Assembly (NCBI GenBank): GCA_964562985.1
Contig: CAZLWE010000009.1
Coordinates: forward strand, 9,162-73,161
Reading direction: 5' to 3'
Length of the DNA: 64,000 nucleotides
DNA from: SHLQ01 sp964562985
Lineage (GTDB): Bacteria; Actinomycetota; Acidimicrobiia; Acidimicrobiales; SHLQ01
The notes under the pieces are model-generated. The model searched no databases and was not told the DNA's origin. It worked only from the letters and a program-made list of their open reading frames with translations. The position numbers were made by a program, and so were the translations under genes. Every line of letters begins with the position of its first letter. Position 1 is the stretch's first letter. Positions 7,767 through 17,012 of this stretch are shown here, in pieces.

Positions 7767-8801
7767 GTGAAAATCGCAGTTCTCACCGGCGGCGGGGACG
7801 CTCCGGGCCTCAATGCTGTTATCCGTGGCGTCGTACGCCAAGCCACAACCGATGGCCACGAAGTGATCGGCTTTCGTGACGGATGGCGTGGTGTCATGGA
7901 AAACGAGTGGATGTCGCTCGACGTCGAGTCCTGCAAGGGCTTGTTGACCCGAGGCGGGACCGTGCTCGGCACCACCCGCGTCAACCCATTCATGCAAGAC
8001 GACGGACGCGATCTTTGTCGAGCGACCTTCGATTCAGAGGGCATAGACGCACTGATTTCGATCGGCGGTGAAGGCACGCTGTCGTGCACCAATGAGATGC
8101 ACAAACTCGGCTTTCCCGTAGTGGGCGTACCGAAGACGATCGACAACGACATTGGCTTGACCGAGTTCACATTCGGGTTTGCGACCGCGGTAGATATCGC
8201 GACCGAGGCGATCGGCCGTCTGCACACAACGGCCGAGAGCCACGACCGAGTGATGGTCGTCGAGGTTATGGGTCGCCACGTTGGCCACATCGCGACATGG
8301 GCAGGCTTGGCCGGCGGCGCCACGGTCACACTGATCCCAGAGAAGCCATTCGATATCGACGACGTATGCGATTCGATTCAACGACGTCACGAGAGCGGCA
8401 AGTACGCATCGATCGTCGTCGTCGCCGAGGGGGCCAAGCCAAAGCCTGGGTCTCTCGACGTTCCCGATGACACCTTCGACGAGTTCGGTCACGTCAAGCT
8501 CGGCGGCATCGGCGAACTCGTCGCCACCGCGATCGCGAAGAAGACCGGATTCGAAACTCGCACGACGGTGTTGGGCTACGTCCAGCGCGGCGGTGAGCCA
8601 TCAGCATTCGATCGGGTGCTCGCGACGTGGTTTGGCGTCGAGGCGGCCAAGGCGGCCGATGAAGGCGACTGGGGTGCGATGATCGCGTACCAATCAGGGA
8701 CCATGAACCGCGTTCGCATCGCTGATGCGATCGCCGGCTTGAAGTACGTCAACGAAGACCTCTACGACGTGGCATCGACCTTCTTTGCCTGGGGCCGTTA
8801 A
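7767..8801 (+). CDS. pfkA: ATP-dependent 6-phosphofructokinase
   Basis: The enzyme converts fructose 6-phosphate to fructose 1,6-bisphosphate. The 344-residue product shows LTGGGDAPGLNAVIRG at the N terminus, SIGGEGTL, and the catalytic PKTIDNDIGLTEFTFGF. Gly in GGEGT (rather than the Asp of pyrophosphate enzymes) together with Lys in PKTIDND matches the actinobacterial group of ATP-dependent enzymes seen in Streptomyces and mycobacteria. Further motifs are VVEVMGRHVGHIA and GYVQRGGEPSAFDR. GTG at 7767 gives the expected N terminus MKIAVLTGGGDAPG. Confidence 0.92.
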   Translation: MKIAVLTGGGDAPGLNAVIRGVVRQATTDGHEVIGFRDGWRGVMENEWMSLDVESCKGLLTRGGTVLGTTRVNPFMQDDGRDLCRATFDSEGIDALISIGGEGTLSCTNEMHKLGFPVVGVPKTIDNDIGLTEFTFGFATAVDIATEAIGRLHTTAESHDRVMVVEVMGRHVGHIATWAGLAGGATVTLIPEKPFDIDDVCDSIQRRHESGKYASIVVVAEGAKPKPGSLDVPDDTFDEFGHVKLGGIGELVATAIAKKTGFETRTTVLGYVQRGGEPSAFDRVLATWFGVEAAKAADEGDWGAMIAYQSGTMNRVRIADAIAGLKYVNEDLYDVASTFFAWGR

Positions 8802-8807
8802 GTTTCG

Positions 8808-9452
8808 CTAGTTGTCGAAACCGATGGGGCGCAGCGAGCTGTAGTCGTCGCGGCTCACCGGGCGGGTTACATCGCCCTCGTCGGTGTCCGTCGAGACGGC
8901 GATGTCCTCGTCGACGCCATCCTCGTTGCGGACGAGGAACCGCACGGTGTCGATGCCTTCCATCTCGGTCAAGGTGAAGACCATTTGGGCGAAGGCGACG
9001 GATCGGTTCTCGCCCTCGGTATCGGGTGGCTCGGAGAGCACCACTGTCAACTGGCCCTCGATAGCTCGGTCGAGGCTCAGGACCATGATCGGTTCCTCGC
9101 TCGCTGGTACCACAACGGAGATCAGGTTGAGGTCGAGTTGCTCTTCACTGGTGGGACCGATGAGCAGCTGTTCGAGGACCAAGAATTCGAGCTCGGCTCC
9201 AGACTCGACCACGGGAACCTGACGGGTTACCGGTCGTAGCGATGGTTCACCATCGCCGGGGTCGACGAGGAAGATGGTGACCTCCTCGGTCAGCTGATCG
9301 GGGAGGGTGGTCGTGGTCGATGTTCCGGGTTGGAGAGCGGTTGGGAGTTCATCGTTGCTGATGACCACCGGTTCGTTGTCCACCGGAATGCCACACGCAG
9401 AGACGAGCAGAGCGACCGATACGAGTGTGATGAGGAGTCGCTGGAAACTCAT
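8808..9452 (-). CDS. GerMN-domain lipoprotein, LpqB-like, short form
   Basis: A 214-residue exported lipoprotein. It has a hydrophobic signal peptide ending in the lipobox LVSAC with Cys20 as the lipidated residue, a Thr/Pro-rich linker (about 40-52), and a GerMN-like domain (VTIFLVDPGDGEP through SVAFAQMVFTLTEMEGIDTVRFLV). The gene follows a sensor kinase and response regulator, with a 4-base overlap to the kinase gene. This is the order of mtrA-mtrB-lpqB in other actinobacteria, where LpqB modulates the kinase. LpqB is normally more than twice this length, with a second GerMN-linked propeller domain that is missing here. Confidence 0.8.
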   Translation of the reverse strand: MSFQRLLITLVSVALLVSACGIPVDNEPVVISNDELPTALQPGTSTTTTLPDQLTEEVTIFLVDPGDGEPSLRPVTRQVPVVESGAELEFLVLEQLLIGPTSEEQLDLNLISVVVPASEEPIMVLSLDRAIEGQLTVVLSEPPDTEGENRSVAFAQMVFTLTEMEGIDTVRFLVRNEDGVDEDIAVSTDTDEGDVTRPVSRDDYSSLRPIGFDN

Positions 9453-10876
9453 AGGTAATCCTCATCTGCTGACTCAGGGAGCAGCGGCAACTCCACGATG
9501 AACCGTGCACCCGATTCGCCGTCGGGTCGGTCTTCAACCCAGACACGGCCATTGTGCAAGTTCACGTGCTCGGCCACGAGCGAAAGCCCCAAACCGACGC
9601 CAGTGTCATAGCCCCGTCGACCGCCAGCGCCGCCGCGACTAAAGCGATCGAAGATCACGAACCGTTCGTCTAGGGGCACACCGGGTCCCTCATCCTCAAC
9701 GGCCATTTGTACGGAATGCAGTGTTGCGTACACCTCGACTCGGGTCGCGCCGCCCCCGTACTTGCGAGCGTTGTCGATCAGGTTTGCGACCACCCGAGCG
9801 AGGCGCCTTTTCTCGGCGAGGACGACCGCTTCTTCGGCGTTGGGATGCACTTCGATAGGTACGTCCTCCGTCGTCGAGAACGGGACAGCGTTGCGAACAA
9901 AGTCGGCGAAGAGCATGGGGTTGGCCTGTAGCTCGACGTTACCGACGTCGAATCGACTGATCTCGAGGAGATCTTCTACCAGTGTGCGGAATCGGGTGAT
10001 GTCGCTCGACAGCAAGTCGAGGGCCGTCCGAGCACGATCGGGCAGGTCGTCGCGCGTGTTCTCCAGCACTTCGACCGACGCGGTCAATGTCATCAAGGGC
10101 GAACGGAGCTCGTGGCTCACCTCGGAAGCGAAGCGAGCATCTCGCTCGATCCGTTCCTCCAAACCCCCAGCCATCTCGTTAAATGAGGCGACCAAACTCT
10201 CCAAGTCTTCGTCACCGGCTGGGTCGAGGCGCGTGTCGAGCCTGCCACCTGCGATCGCTTCGGCGGCGCCGCTCACATCTCGGAGCGGCGCGAGAGCACG
10301 GGTCGCCGCGAACCGGCCACCGAGGGCAGCGAGAGCAGTAACGATCAAGATGCCGCCCAAAAGTACTAACTGCAGCGTCTCGATGGTGTCCTCAACATCG
10401 GTCAGGGGCAAGGACTCGAAGTACACGACGTTACTGAAGCCAGAATCTTCGAACCCGCGGATCGGGACGCCATACACAATTGCGGGGGAGTCCTGAACCA
10501 CCGCACGAATGCGTCCGGCGTTTCCTTCAAAGGTCAGCGTCTGCAGCTCAGCGGGGACATCGTCGAGGCTAAAGGCGGTCGCGTCGCGCGAGAAATTGCC
10601 GTTGTCGATGATCAGCAGCGGGCGCGAACCAGTTGCGGTGCTGAGGGAGTCGACCACGCCTTGGACCGCGCCCGGCTCCAAGTCTCCGCCGAGCTGGCGT
10701 TGCACGTTCGACGCATTGGAGAACGCGAGTTCTTGCGCGATCTCCTCACGATCAGCAAGCAACACCTGGCGGGTGGTCGTGAGCGTGATGGCCGCGAGAA
10801 GGAACGCAACGAACAGGCCGCCCAGAGCGAATGCGACGGTGATTCGGGACCGAAGCCCGAGTCCGAATCGAGACAC
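9449..10876 (-). CDS. Membrane sensor histidine kinase, MtrB-like
   Basis: A 475-residue sensor kinase with a first membrane segment at about 12-36, an extracytoplasmic sensor region of about 125 residues, and a second membrane segment at about 167-187. A HAMP linker (about 190-243) follows, then the dimerisation domain with phospho-acceptor His255 in SEVSHELRSPLMTL, and the ATPase domain with NLIDNARKYG, DEGPGVP and GVGLGLSLV. It would phosphorylate the regulator encoded directly upstream. Order and domain layout match MtrB, which in other actinobacteria responds to cell-envelope and division state. The stop overlaps the lipoprotein start. Confidence 0.88.
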   Translation of the reverse strand: MSRFGLGLRSRITVAFALGGLFVAFLLAAITLTTTRQVLLADREEIAQELAFSNASNVQRQLGGDLEPGAVQGVVDSLSTATGSRPLLIIDNGNFSRDATAFSLDDVPAELQTLTFEGNAGRIRAVVQDSPAIVYGVPIRGFEDSGFSNVVYFESLPLTDVEDTIETLQLVLLGGILIVTALAALGGRFAATRALAPLRDVSGAAEAIAGGRLDTRLDPAGDEDLESLVASFNEMAGGLEERIERDARFASEVSHELRSPLMTLTASVEVLENTRDDLPDRARTALDLLSSDITRFRTLVEDLLEISRFDVGNVELQANPMLFADFVRNAVPFSTTEDVPIEVHPNAEEAVVLAEKRRLARVVANLIDNARKYGGGATRVEVYATLHSVQMAVEDEGPGVPLDERFVIFDRFSRGGAGGRRGYDTGVGLGLSLVAEHVNLHNGRVWVEDRPDGESGARFIVELPLLPESADEDYL

Positions 10877-10885
10877 GTGTGCCGG

Positions 10886-11566
10886 TCAGGCTTGGAGCTT
10901 GTAGCCGAGGCCTCGCACCGTCACTACGTATTGCGGGTCTGCCGGGTCTGCCTCGACCTTGGTGCGTAGACGGCGGATGTGGACATCGACGAGGCGTCCA
11001 TCACCGAAGTAGCCATAGCCCCATACCTTCTCGAGGAGCGACTCACGAGAAAAGACCTTCCCTGGGGCCGAGGCGAGCTCGACCAACAACCGGAATTCGG
11101 TTTTGGTGAGGTGCACCTCTTCGCCTGCCCGGCGGACAACGCCCTGGTCGGGGATTACTTCGAGTTCGCCAAACACCATGTCGCCAGCAGGGGTATCGCT
11201 GGTGCGGCTGCGGCGCAGGAGTGCCCGAATGCGAGCGGACAGCTCCTTGGGCGCGAATGGTTTGGTCAGATAGTCGTCTGCGCCAGCTTCGAGGCCAGCC
11301 ACCACGTCGTGGGTGTCGGCGCGTGCGGTCACCATGACGATCGGGACGTCGGATACGCGCCGGATCGAACGGCAGACATCAAAGCCGTCGATGCCCGGGA
11401 GCATGATGTCGATGAGGACAACATCGGTCGGTTGTTGACCAAAGGCCAGTAATGCGTCTTCTCCGTTGTCGGATTCCGCGACTTCCCAGCCCTCATCCTC
11501 AAGGGCCATCCGCACGGCGGTGCGAATACGTTCGTCGTCCTCAACGGTGAGAATGCGAGTTCCCAC
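10886..11566 (-). CDS. OmpR-family response regulator, MtrA-like
   Basis: A 226-residue response regulator with a receiver domain (acidic pair D10/D11, phospho-acceptor Asp53 in VVLIDIMLPGIDGFDV, Thr in VTARAD, Lys in TKPFAPKEL) and a C-terminal winged helix (about 130-225: LTKTEFRLLVELASAPGKVF and VDVHIRRLRTKVE). GTG at 11566 is chosen over the longer frame to 11602 because AGGAGGA (11573-11579) lies 6 bases upstream on the coding strand. It is the first gene of the three-gene signalling cassette; MtrA homologues control cell-wall and division genes. Confidence 0.88.
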   Translation of the reverse strand: MGTRILTVEDDERIRTAVRMALEDEGWEVAESDNGEDALLAFGQQPTDVVLIDIMLPGIDGFDVCRSIRRVSDVPIVMVTARADTHDVVAGLEAGADDYLTKPFAPKELSARIRALLRRSRTSDTPAGDMVFGELEVIPDQGVVRRAGEEVHLTKTEFRLLVELASAPGKVFSRESLLEKVWGYGYFGDGRLVDVHIRRLRTKVEADPADPQYVVTVRGLGYKLQA

Positions 11567-11634
11567 GGCATGTCCTCCTGGGCAGAGCTCTAACAACTGC
11601 ACACTAGGCGCAATTGTGTCCGGGTTGGGGTTCT

Positions 11635-12402
11635 TCAGGCCCCAGCCTCTGCCATCAGCGTCCGGAGGGCGTCCGCGATTCCGGGCGTCGTCACCATAGT
11701 CATGTGATCCATCTCCACGATCGCGCCCGCTTCAGCAGCGATGACGCGTCCGGCAGCGCCATCCCATGGCTTAATCCCTCGCTCGAAGTAGGCGTCGACA
11801 CGACCGCACGCGACCGCGCAGAAATCGAGCGCCGCTCCGCCGTTTCGACGGATATCTCGCACCTTCGGCAATACGCCAGCGAGTGCGCGAGCTTGTTCCA
11901 AACGGTCATCGGGGGAGTAGGAGAATCCCGTAGCGACGAGCGCGGAGGACAGATCGTCGAGTGTCGTTGGGGCGATTGACTCGCCGTTGCGTGTGGCGCC
12001 GTTGCCAATAGATGCCGCGAACAGTTCGTCGCGCACCGGATCGAAGACCGCTCCGGCGACGGGCTCACCATCGAGTTCGACACCGATGGAAACGCTATAC
12101 CCAGCGAGTCCGTAGAGCAGGTTTGTGGTCCCATCGACGGGATCGATCACCCACACGACACCGGTGGTCCCGGCTCTTTGGGCTCCCTCTTCGCCGAGTA
12201 GGCCATCGTCGGGCCGCTGGGCGTCGATGTGTTCGACGACGGCGGTTTCGGCCCAGGTGTCGATCTCGGTAACGACGTCCGTCGAGGTCGACTTCGTCGT
12301 CCACGAAAATCCTGCCTCGCGGCGGCGACCGACTTCGGTGCCGACGTCGTACGCGATCTTGGCAGCGATCTCGCCGAGCACGGCTGGATCGATAGAGCTC
12401 AT
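11635..12402 (-). CDS. Inositol monophosphatase family protein
   Basis: The 255-residue product has the metal-binding core of the inositol monophosphatase fold: GEEGAQRAG (first metal Glu), DPVDGTTNLLYG (the IDPxDGT-type motif), and the C-terminal WDGAAGRVIAAEAGA with the conserved WD. Likely substrates are inositol 1-phosphate, histidinol phosphate or a related sugar phosphate. Free inositol would feed the phosphatidylinositol and mycothiol routes suggested elsewhere in the window, and a histidinol-phosphatase role is possible because none is otherwise visible. The start ATG at 12402 overlaps the stop of the upstream membrane-protein gene. Confidence 0.85.
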   Translation of the reverse strand: MSSIDPAVLGEIAAKIAYDVGTEVGRRREAGFSWTTKSTSTDVVTEIDTWAETAVVEHIDAQRPDDGLLGEEGAQRAGTTGVVWVIDPVDGTTNLLYGLAGYSVSIGVELDGEPVAGAVFDPVRDELFAASIGNGATRNGESIAPTTLDDLSSALVATGFSYSPDDRLEQARALAGVLPKVRDIRRNGGAALDFCAVACGRVDAYFERGIKPWDGAAGRVIAAEAGAIVEMDHMTMVTTPGIADALRTLMAEAGA

Positions 12403-12698
12403 GACAAACCTCTCGCTCGACGGGCCCGGTCCCGTGCTTCGATCGCTCGCCATTCCGACATGGCTCGCAGCGTGAGGACCGCAACCACCGCAACACCCAC
12501 GGCTGCAATGACGGCCCCACCTACGCCGAGCAGGGCTGCTGTGGCGGCGCAATCGCCGGTGCATTGCAGGTTGACGACCGACCATCCGATCAGGCCGCCA
12601 GCGAGGCCAGCGATGAGCACAGCGCCCACGGCGACAAGTCGGGCCCATACCGGGGGAGATGCGTCGGGAAGTGCGGTCGCGTCCTGCGGTGAACTCAC
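12399..12698 (-). CDS. Small two-helix membrane protein, unknown function
   Basis: A 99-residue protein with two hydrophobic segments (about 19-42 and 55-78) and a short basic C terminus. Two Cys (CTGDC) lie in the loop between the helices. GTG at 12698 is preceded by TAGCCT and six bases on the minus strand, the leaderless pattern. Its stop overlaps the phosphatase start as ATGA. I do not recognise the family. Confidence 0.6.
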   Translation of the reverse strand: MSSPQDATALPDASPPVWARLVAVGAVLIAGLAGGLIGWSVVNLQCTGDCAATAALLGVGGAVIAAVGVAVVAVLTLRAMSEWRAIEARDRARRARGLS

Positions 12699-12710
12699 AT
12701 CATCAGGCTA
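12699..12710 (-). promoter_or_regulatory. -10 element of the membrane protein / phosphatase operon
   Basis: TAGCCT (minus strand, 12710-12705), then GATGAT, then GTG at 12698. It sets the start of the two-gene operon. Confidence 0.45.
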
Positions 12711-12752
12711 CCGGCTTACCCCGCTCCCTCTCACCGTGCGCGAGAATGCCTT

Positions 12753-13994
12753 GTGGCCCAACGCTCGATCCTCCACGTCGACATGGACGCGTTCTACGCG
12801 TCGGTGGAAATCGTGCGCAATCCCGAGCTCCGCGGACAGCCCGTCGTCGTTGGCGGAACGGGGCGTCGTGGCGTGGTGGCTGCAGCCTCCTATGAGGCGC
12901 GTTCCTACGGGATCCATAGCGCGATGCCGTCATCGCAAGCGCAACGGCTTTGTCCTCACGCGGTCTTCTTGGCGGGGGATCACGGCCTCTACGCGGAGAT
13001 CTCCCAGCGGGTGATGTCGGTCTTTCGCGACGTCACACCTCTGGTGGAGCCGTTGAGTCTCGACGAGGCATTTCTCGATGTGACCGGGGCATTGCGAAGC
13101 CAGGGAACAACGGTTGCGATAGCGAAGGCCATTCGGCAACGCATTTACGACCTGGAAGCTCTGACCTGTTCGGTGGGGATCGCGCCGAACAAGTTCTTGG
13201 CCAAGCTGAGCAGCGAGGAAGCCAAGCCCGAGGTTTCTCGATCCGGTCCGGTGTTTGGCAGGGGGATCTTCGAGATTGTTCCCGGCGAAGAGCTCGATTT
13301 TCTCGAACCGCTACCGGTGCGAAAGCTCTGGGGAGTCGGTCCCTCCACCGGTGCTCGACTTGCGTCGCTCGGGATCGAGACCGTTGGGGAGCTTCGAGCA
13401 ATGCCGGAGCGAAGACTCGTCGAATCGCTCGGGGCGGCTCACGGCAGGCATCTATACGCTCTCGCCCACGCGCGAGACGACCGTCCGGTTGAACCTGGCC
13501 GAGACACCAAGTCGATCAGTCACGAGGAGACCTTCGCCCACGACATCAGCGGTCGAGATGAACTCGATGTCGAACTCGTTCGCCAAAGCGACGCCGTCGC
13601 CCTTCGGCTTCGGCGTAATGACTTGGCCGCGCGGACGGTGCAGCTGAAGGTGCGGTTTGGCGACTTCTCGACGATCACGCGGCGACGTACGGCGGAATCG
13701 CCGTTCAACTCGTCGACAACCGTGCTCAAACTCGCTCGGGCCCTCCTGCGCGAGATCGACGTCACGCCAGGGGTGCGTCTTCTAGGAGTCGGGGTCGCCA
13801 ACCTTTTGGCCGACCCAGGCCAGCAACTCGCGCTCAATTTTGACGGCGCCGCAGACCACAAGACCGACGCGATCGTCGACCACGTTCGGGAGCGATTTGG
13901 TGCTGGAGCCATTGGCCCAGCGTCGGCTGCGGTGGACGGTTCGCTTCGGGTGAAACGTCGTGGTGAGCAACAGTGGGGCCCTAATACGCGGTGA
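12753..13994 (+). CDS. dinB: DNA polymerase IV (Y-family translesion polymerase)
   Basis: A 413-residue Y-family polymerase. The palm has the first metal site HVDMDAFYASVE (9-20) and the catalytic SLDEAFLDVT (about 102-111). CSVGIAPNKFLAKLSSEEAKP follows, then the helix-hairpin-helix LWGVGPSTGARLASLGI and a little-finger domain. Near residue 353, GQQLALNF resembles a beta-clamp binding peptide (QxxLxLF type). GTG at 12753 is the only plausible start; a weak GAGAAT lies 5 bases upstream and no Shine-Dalgarno sequence is seen. It is divergent from the membrane protein gene. Confidence 0.93.
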   Translation: MAQRSILHVDMDAFYASVEIVRNPELRGQPVVVGGTGRRGVVAAASYEARSYGIHSAMPSSQAQRLCPHAVFLAGDHGLYAEISQRVMSVFRDVTPLVEPLSLDEAFLDVTGALRSQGTTVAIAKAIRQRIYDLEALTCSVGIAPNKFLAKLSSEEAKPEVSRSGPVFGRGIFEIVPGEELDFLEPLPVRKLWGVGPSTGARLASLGIETVGELRAMPERRLVESLGAAHGRHLYALAHARDDRPVEPGRDTKSISHEETFAHDISGRDELDVELVRQSDAVALRLRRNDLAARTVQLKVRFGDFSTITRRRTAESPFNSSTTVLKLARALLREIDVTPGVRLLGVGVANLLADPGQQLALNFDGAADHKTDAIVDHVRERFGAGAIGPASAAVDGSLRVKRRGEQQWGPNTR

Positions 13995-14170
13995 ATATGC
14001 TCAAGATGGACCCGATTACACACCGAAAATAATGAAAACAGGCAAAAAGAAGCCGATGGGTCCCTGCAACGCGTTGTAGCGACCGCCAAGCTGTGAGAAG
14101 ATTGAATGACTGGGACTCGTAGGGGGTTCCAGCAGTGAAGAACACGACCTAACCGAAAGACACCGGGCGA

Positions 14171-14569
14171 ATGCCGCTTTCCGAAGACGAACAACGGATC
14201 CTCACGCAGATCGAACAACAGTTGTACGAAGACGACCCTGTGCTCGCACATGAGGTGTCGTCAACGACGGTCTTCACCCACGGGTTCAAACACATCCGTT
14301 GGTCAGCGCTGGGCTTCGTCGTCGGCCTCGTAGTTCTGGTACTTACCCTTTCGATCTCGTTCTGGGTTGCCTTCGTCGGCTTCTTGATCATGTTGGCGAG
14401 CGCCTGGTATGGCGAGAAGAACCTGCGACGCGTTGGCAAAGCTGGTCTGCAACAAGTCACCGGCAATGCCCGGGGCGTCTCAGCGGGCCGTGGCTTCTTC
14501 GGCGATGCAGGTCAGAAGCTGCGTGATCGTCTCAACGATCCGCAGAACAATTCCGACGACGACAAGTAG
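14171..14569 (+). CDS. DUF3040 membrane protein
   Basis: A 132-residue protein beginning MPLSEDEQRILTQIEQQL, the family's hallmark N terminus, followed by two membrane helices (about 47-64 and 66-84) and a polar tail ending in DDDK. DUF3040 proteins are actinobacterial and often lie near the division cluster; their function is unknown. It follows a gene-free stretch of about 175 bases after dinB in which I see nothing specific, and converges on the transglutaminase gene with 31 bases between. Confidence 0.85.
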   Translation: MPLSEDEQRILTQIEQQLYEDDPVLAHEVSSTTVFTHGFKHIRWSALGFVVGLVVLVLTLSISFWVAFVGFLIMLASAWYGEKNLRRVGKAGLQQVTGNARGVSAGRGFFGDAGQKLRDRLNDPQNNSDDDK

Positions 14570-14600
14570 TCCCTCGGAACCCTCTACTGGCTAACAGTGG

Positions 14601-14618
14601 CTAACCGACGCTGGTTAG
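14601..14618. terminator. Possible shared terminator between convergent genes
   Basis: CTAACC at 14601-14606 and GGTTAG at 14613-14618 form a perfect 6-bp stem with a 6-base loop, followed on the plus strand only by TTCG. It includes the stop codon of the minus-strand gene. A weak candidate because no real T-run follows. Confidence 0.25.
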
Positions 14619-17009
14619 TTCGCTCTCGTCATCGGCAACCTGTTGCGGGCGCAGATGGCTCCAGACTCCGGTGCGGTCGCGCCATACGGTCACGGGGCTG
14701 GCGTGATGCCACCACCACTCGAGGCCGCCGCGCCTTTCCTTCGCACGTGCAGCGATCGATTCGGTAACCTTCTCCGCAGCTGCGGCTCCATCGCCCGAGA
14801 GGGCGTCGCTGCGGGCATAGGTTGCTCGCAGCACCGCGGTCGCCAGCGGACGTAACTCGTCAGCGGCCTCGTCGTCGGTCTCGGCTACTTCTGCGACCAC
14901 TTCATCTGGGGTCTTGGCCGGGTCCGCGCTGAACCCCATGAATTCCAAAGCCGCCAACGTCGTGGACCACGCGAGTCCGATTCGCCCTCGCGGGTCGTTC
15001 GCTACAGCTCGGAGTTGTCGCCGGGCTCGCCAGATTCCGTACAGCAATGGCGTACCGATGATAATGACGAGCGCAATGAGCGCTGCGATCCACAGCGCGA
15101 TGGCCGTTGCACTCACGCTTTGGTCTCCACCGATGACGGTGGTGCCCGTTTCAACATCTGGGGCAATGGTCGTGGTTGTCGGACCTGCTCCCTGTTGGTT
15201 TGGCACGGTAGTGCTCGGAGCTGGGGCAGGGGCGGCGGGGGCGGTGAGTCCTGATCCCGCCTCGTCACTACCGGTGCTCGCTGGGCTGGCGCCCTCTTGG
15301 TCCGGTGGGAAGCCGGTGTGGGCTTCATCGCCGGGGGCGCCGCGGCCAGGCGTCGGCTCAAAGCGCAGCCAGCCAATGTCTTCGATCCAGACCTCAGGCC
15401 ATGCGTGGGCGTGCTTGCCGGTGACTCGGTAGGCGTTGATCTCCGGGTCGAACTCGCCGGGGGTGAATCCAACCGCGACGCGTGCGGGAAGTCCAAGCGA
15501 TCGCGCCATCGCCGCATATGATCCGGCGAACTGCTCGCAGTATCCGGCGCGTACCTCAAAGAGGAAGTCCTCGATGTCGGCGGCGGAATGGCCGTTTGCT
15601 ACATCCAAGTCGTAACGGAAACGGGCTGGGTCGCGGAAGTAGTTCTGTAGTGCGAGCGCTTGGGTGTAGGGGGTTTGGGCCCCGGCCGCATCGACGATGT
15701 CTTGGGCTTCTTGTCGGATGGCCTGGCTGAAGTCGTCGGGCAGTTCCAGATAGCGCTCCGCAATCTCGTTCGGGACGCTGCTACCAGCCGCTTCGATCGC
15801 GGCACGATCTCGTTGCGGTACGTTCGAGAGCAACGTGTAGGTCAGCCCATCGGAGTTGGTTCGGTCGCGGTTGACAATCAAGGTGCCCGAGGCGCGTTCG
15901 TACTCCAACTCGAGTCCCTCAGGGACGTTTACGATCTCGGATGGCTCATAGGCAGCGGGGAGCCAGATCTTTCCAAGCGCCTGGATATCGAAGGTCTGCA
16001 GCTCCTGATTCGCGGTCGTTCCGTCGGGAAGCGTTGGCTCCAGTTGCCCCGCAGCGTCATCAAAGGAACCACGAGATCGCCAGATTCGCCCGTCGAAGAC
16101 GTCGAGTGAAGTGATGCGCCAGTAGTCCGGGCTGTCGGTTTGGACGGTGAACACTTCGACGTCGGGTTGGTTGACGAGGCTCGCCTGGATGTCGACGAGC
16201 GGGGAGAGTACGACGCGGGGTTCTTCGGGGGCGGCTAATTCGGTGGGGTCAAAGATCGGTGGCTCCTCGTACCCGGGGAGCGCTTGGGCGACCGCCACGC
16301 CACCGAGCATCGTTGCGAGGATCACCGCGAGGCCCACGCGCAGGAGTGCCGCCTGGCCACGTTGCGCGGCGCGCTGGCCCAGCCATGCGCCTGCGGTCTC
16401 GGCTTCGGACAATCGATGAATCAAGACGAAGGCGAGTGCAGCGGCCATGAAGACAACCGACGTCACGACCCTCGCTTGGTCGGCGGCAAAGAATGCGCCG
16501 AAGACGAACACGGCCAATCCAGGAAGGAGGGCTTCTATTGGAGCACGGAGCCGAAAGGCGGCCCAATCACCGAGGAATGCGACCACCCACATCACGAGGG
16601 CAATGACCAAAAGGAACGGTGCCGTGACCTCCGCGGGAGCGCCAACGGTTTGGAACTGATCTGTTGCGATCCGCACGTCCTCGACAAATCCGCGCAACAC
16701 CGCCTGGTTGATCAGCGCGGTTGTTTCGACGGTGGTCGGAGGAAACAGCACCGCCGCAGTGCCTACGAGGGCGAGAATCGATGCGATCGTCGAAATTGCG
16801 ACACCGCCGCCGGCCCAACGGATGGCCGCGGCGACGATGTGTGCGGCAACCACCGCGGCAGCGACCGGCATAAAGTAGGACGAATCGGCAAAGAGCCGTT
16901 CGAAGGTGTAGAGCGTCGCCAGCGTGAAGATGATTAGCGCTAGTTCGCTCGAAAATTCATAGAAGGACGCGGGTAGGCGCCGGACGGGCCCTCGCCTGCG
17001 AGTGATCAT
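14601..17009 (-). CDS. TgpA-like membrane transglutaminase
   Basis: An 802-residue membrane protein. Six to seven hydrophobic segments fill residues 20-245, followed by a large extracytoplasmic region with the transglutaminase core: GYCEQFAGSYAAMARSLGLPARVAVGF (catalytic Cys), TGKHAHAWPEVWIEDIGWLRFEPTPG (His and Asp), then a Pro/Thr-rich linker, a last membrane helix and a DUF4129-like C terminus. ATG at 17009 is chosen because GGAGG (17022-17018) lies 8 bases upstream. An in-frame extension to 17171 overlaps the DUF58 stop and is less likely. It forms the standard module with MoxR and DUF58; its substrate is unknown. Confidence 0.85.
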   Translation of the reverse strand: MITRRRGPVRRLPASFYEFSSELALIIFTLATLYTFERLFADSSYFMPVAAAVVAAHIVAAAIRWAGGGVAISTIASILALVGTAAVLFPPTTVETTALINQAVLRGFVEDVRIATDQFQTVGAPAEVTAPFLLVIALVMWVVAFLGDWAAFRLRAPIEALLPGLAVFVFGAFFAADQARVVTSVVFMAAALAFVLIHRLSEAETAGAWLGQRAAQRGQAALLRVGLAVILATMLGGVAVAQALPGYEEPPIFDPTELAAPEEPRVVLSPLVDIQASLVNQPDVEVFTVQTDSPDYWRITSLDVFDGRIWRSRGSFDDAAGQLEPTLPDGTTANQELQTFDIQALGKIWLPAAYEPSEIVNVPEGLELEYERASGTLIVNRDRTNSDGLTYTLLSNVPQRDRAAIEAAGSSVPNEIAERYLELPDDFSQAIRQEAQDIVDAAGAQTPYTQALALQNYFRDPARFRYDLDVANGHSAADIEDFLFEVRAGYCEQFAGSYAAMARSLGLPARVAVGFTPGEFDPEINAYRVTGKHAHAWPEVWIEDIGWLRFEPTPGRGAPGDEAHTGFPPDQEGASPASTGSDEAGSGLTAPAAPAPAPSTTVPNQQGAGPTTTTIAPDVETGTTVIGGDQSVSATAIALWIAALIALVIIIGTPLLYGIWRARRQLRAVANDPRGRIGLAWSTTLAALEFMGFSADPAKTPDEVVAEVAETDDEAADELRPLATAVLRATYARSDALSGDGAAAAEKVTESIAARAKERRGGLEWWWHHASPVTVWRDRTGVWSHLRPQQVADDESELTSVG

Positions 17010-17012
17010 CTG

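Noticed and set aside
16284..16937. Plus-strand frame of 217 codons opposite the transglutaminase gene
   Set aside because: Antisense and rich in Arg, Gly and His, with no domain or start signal.
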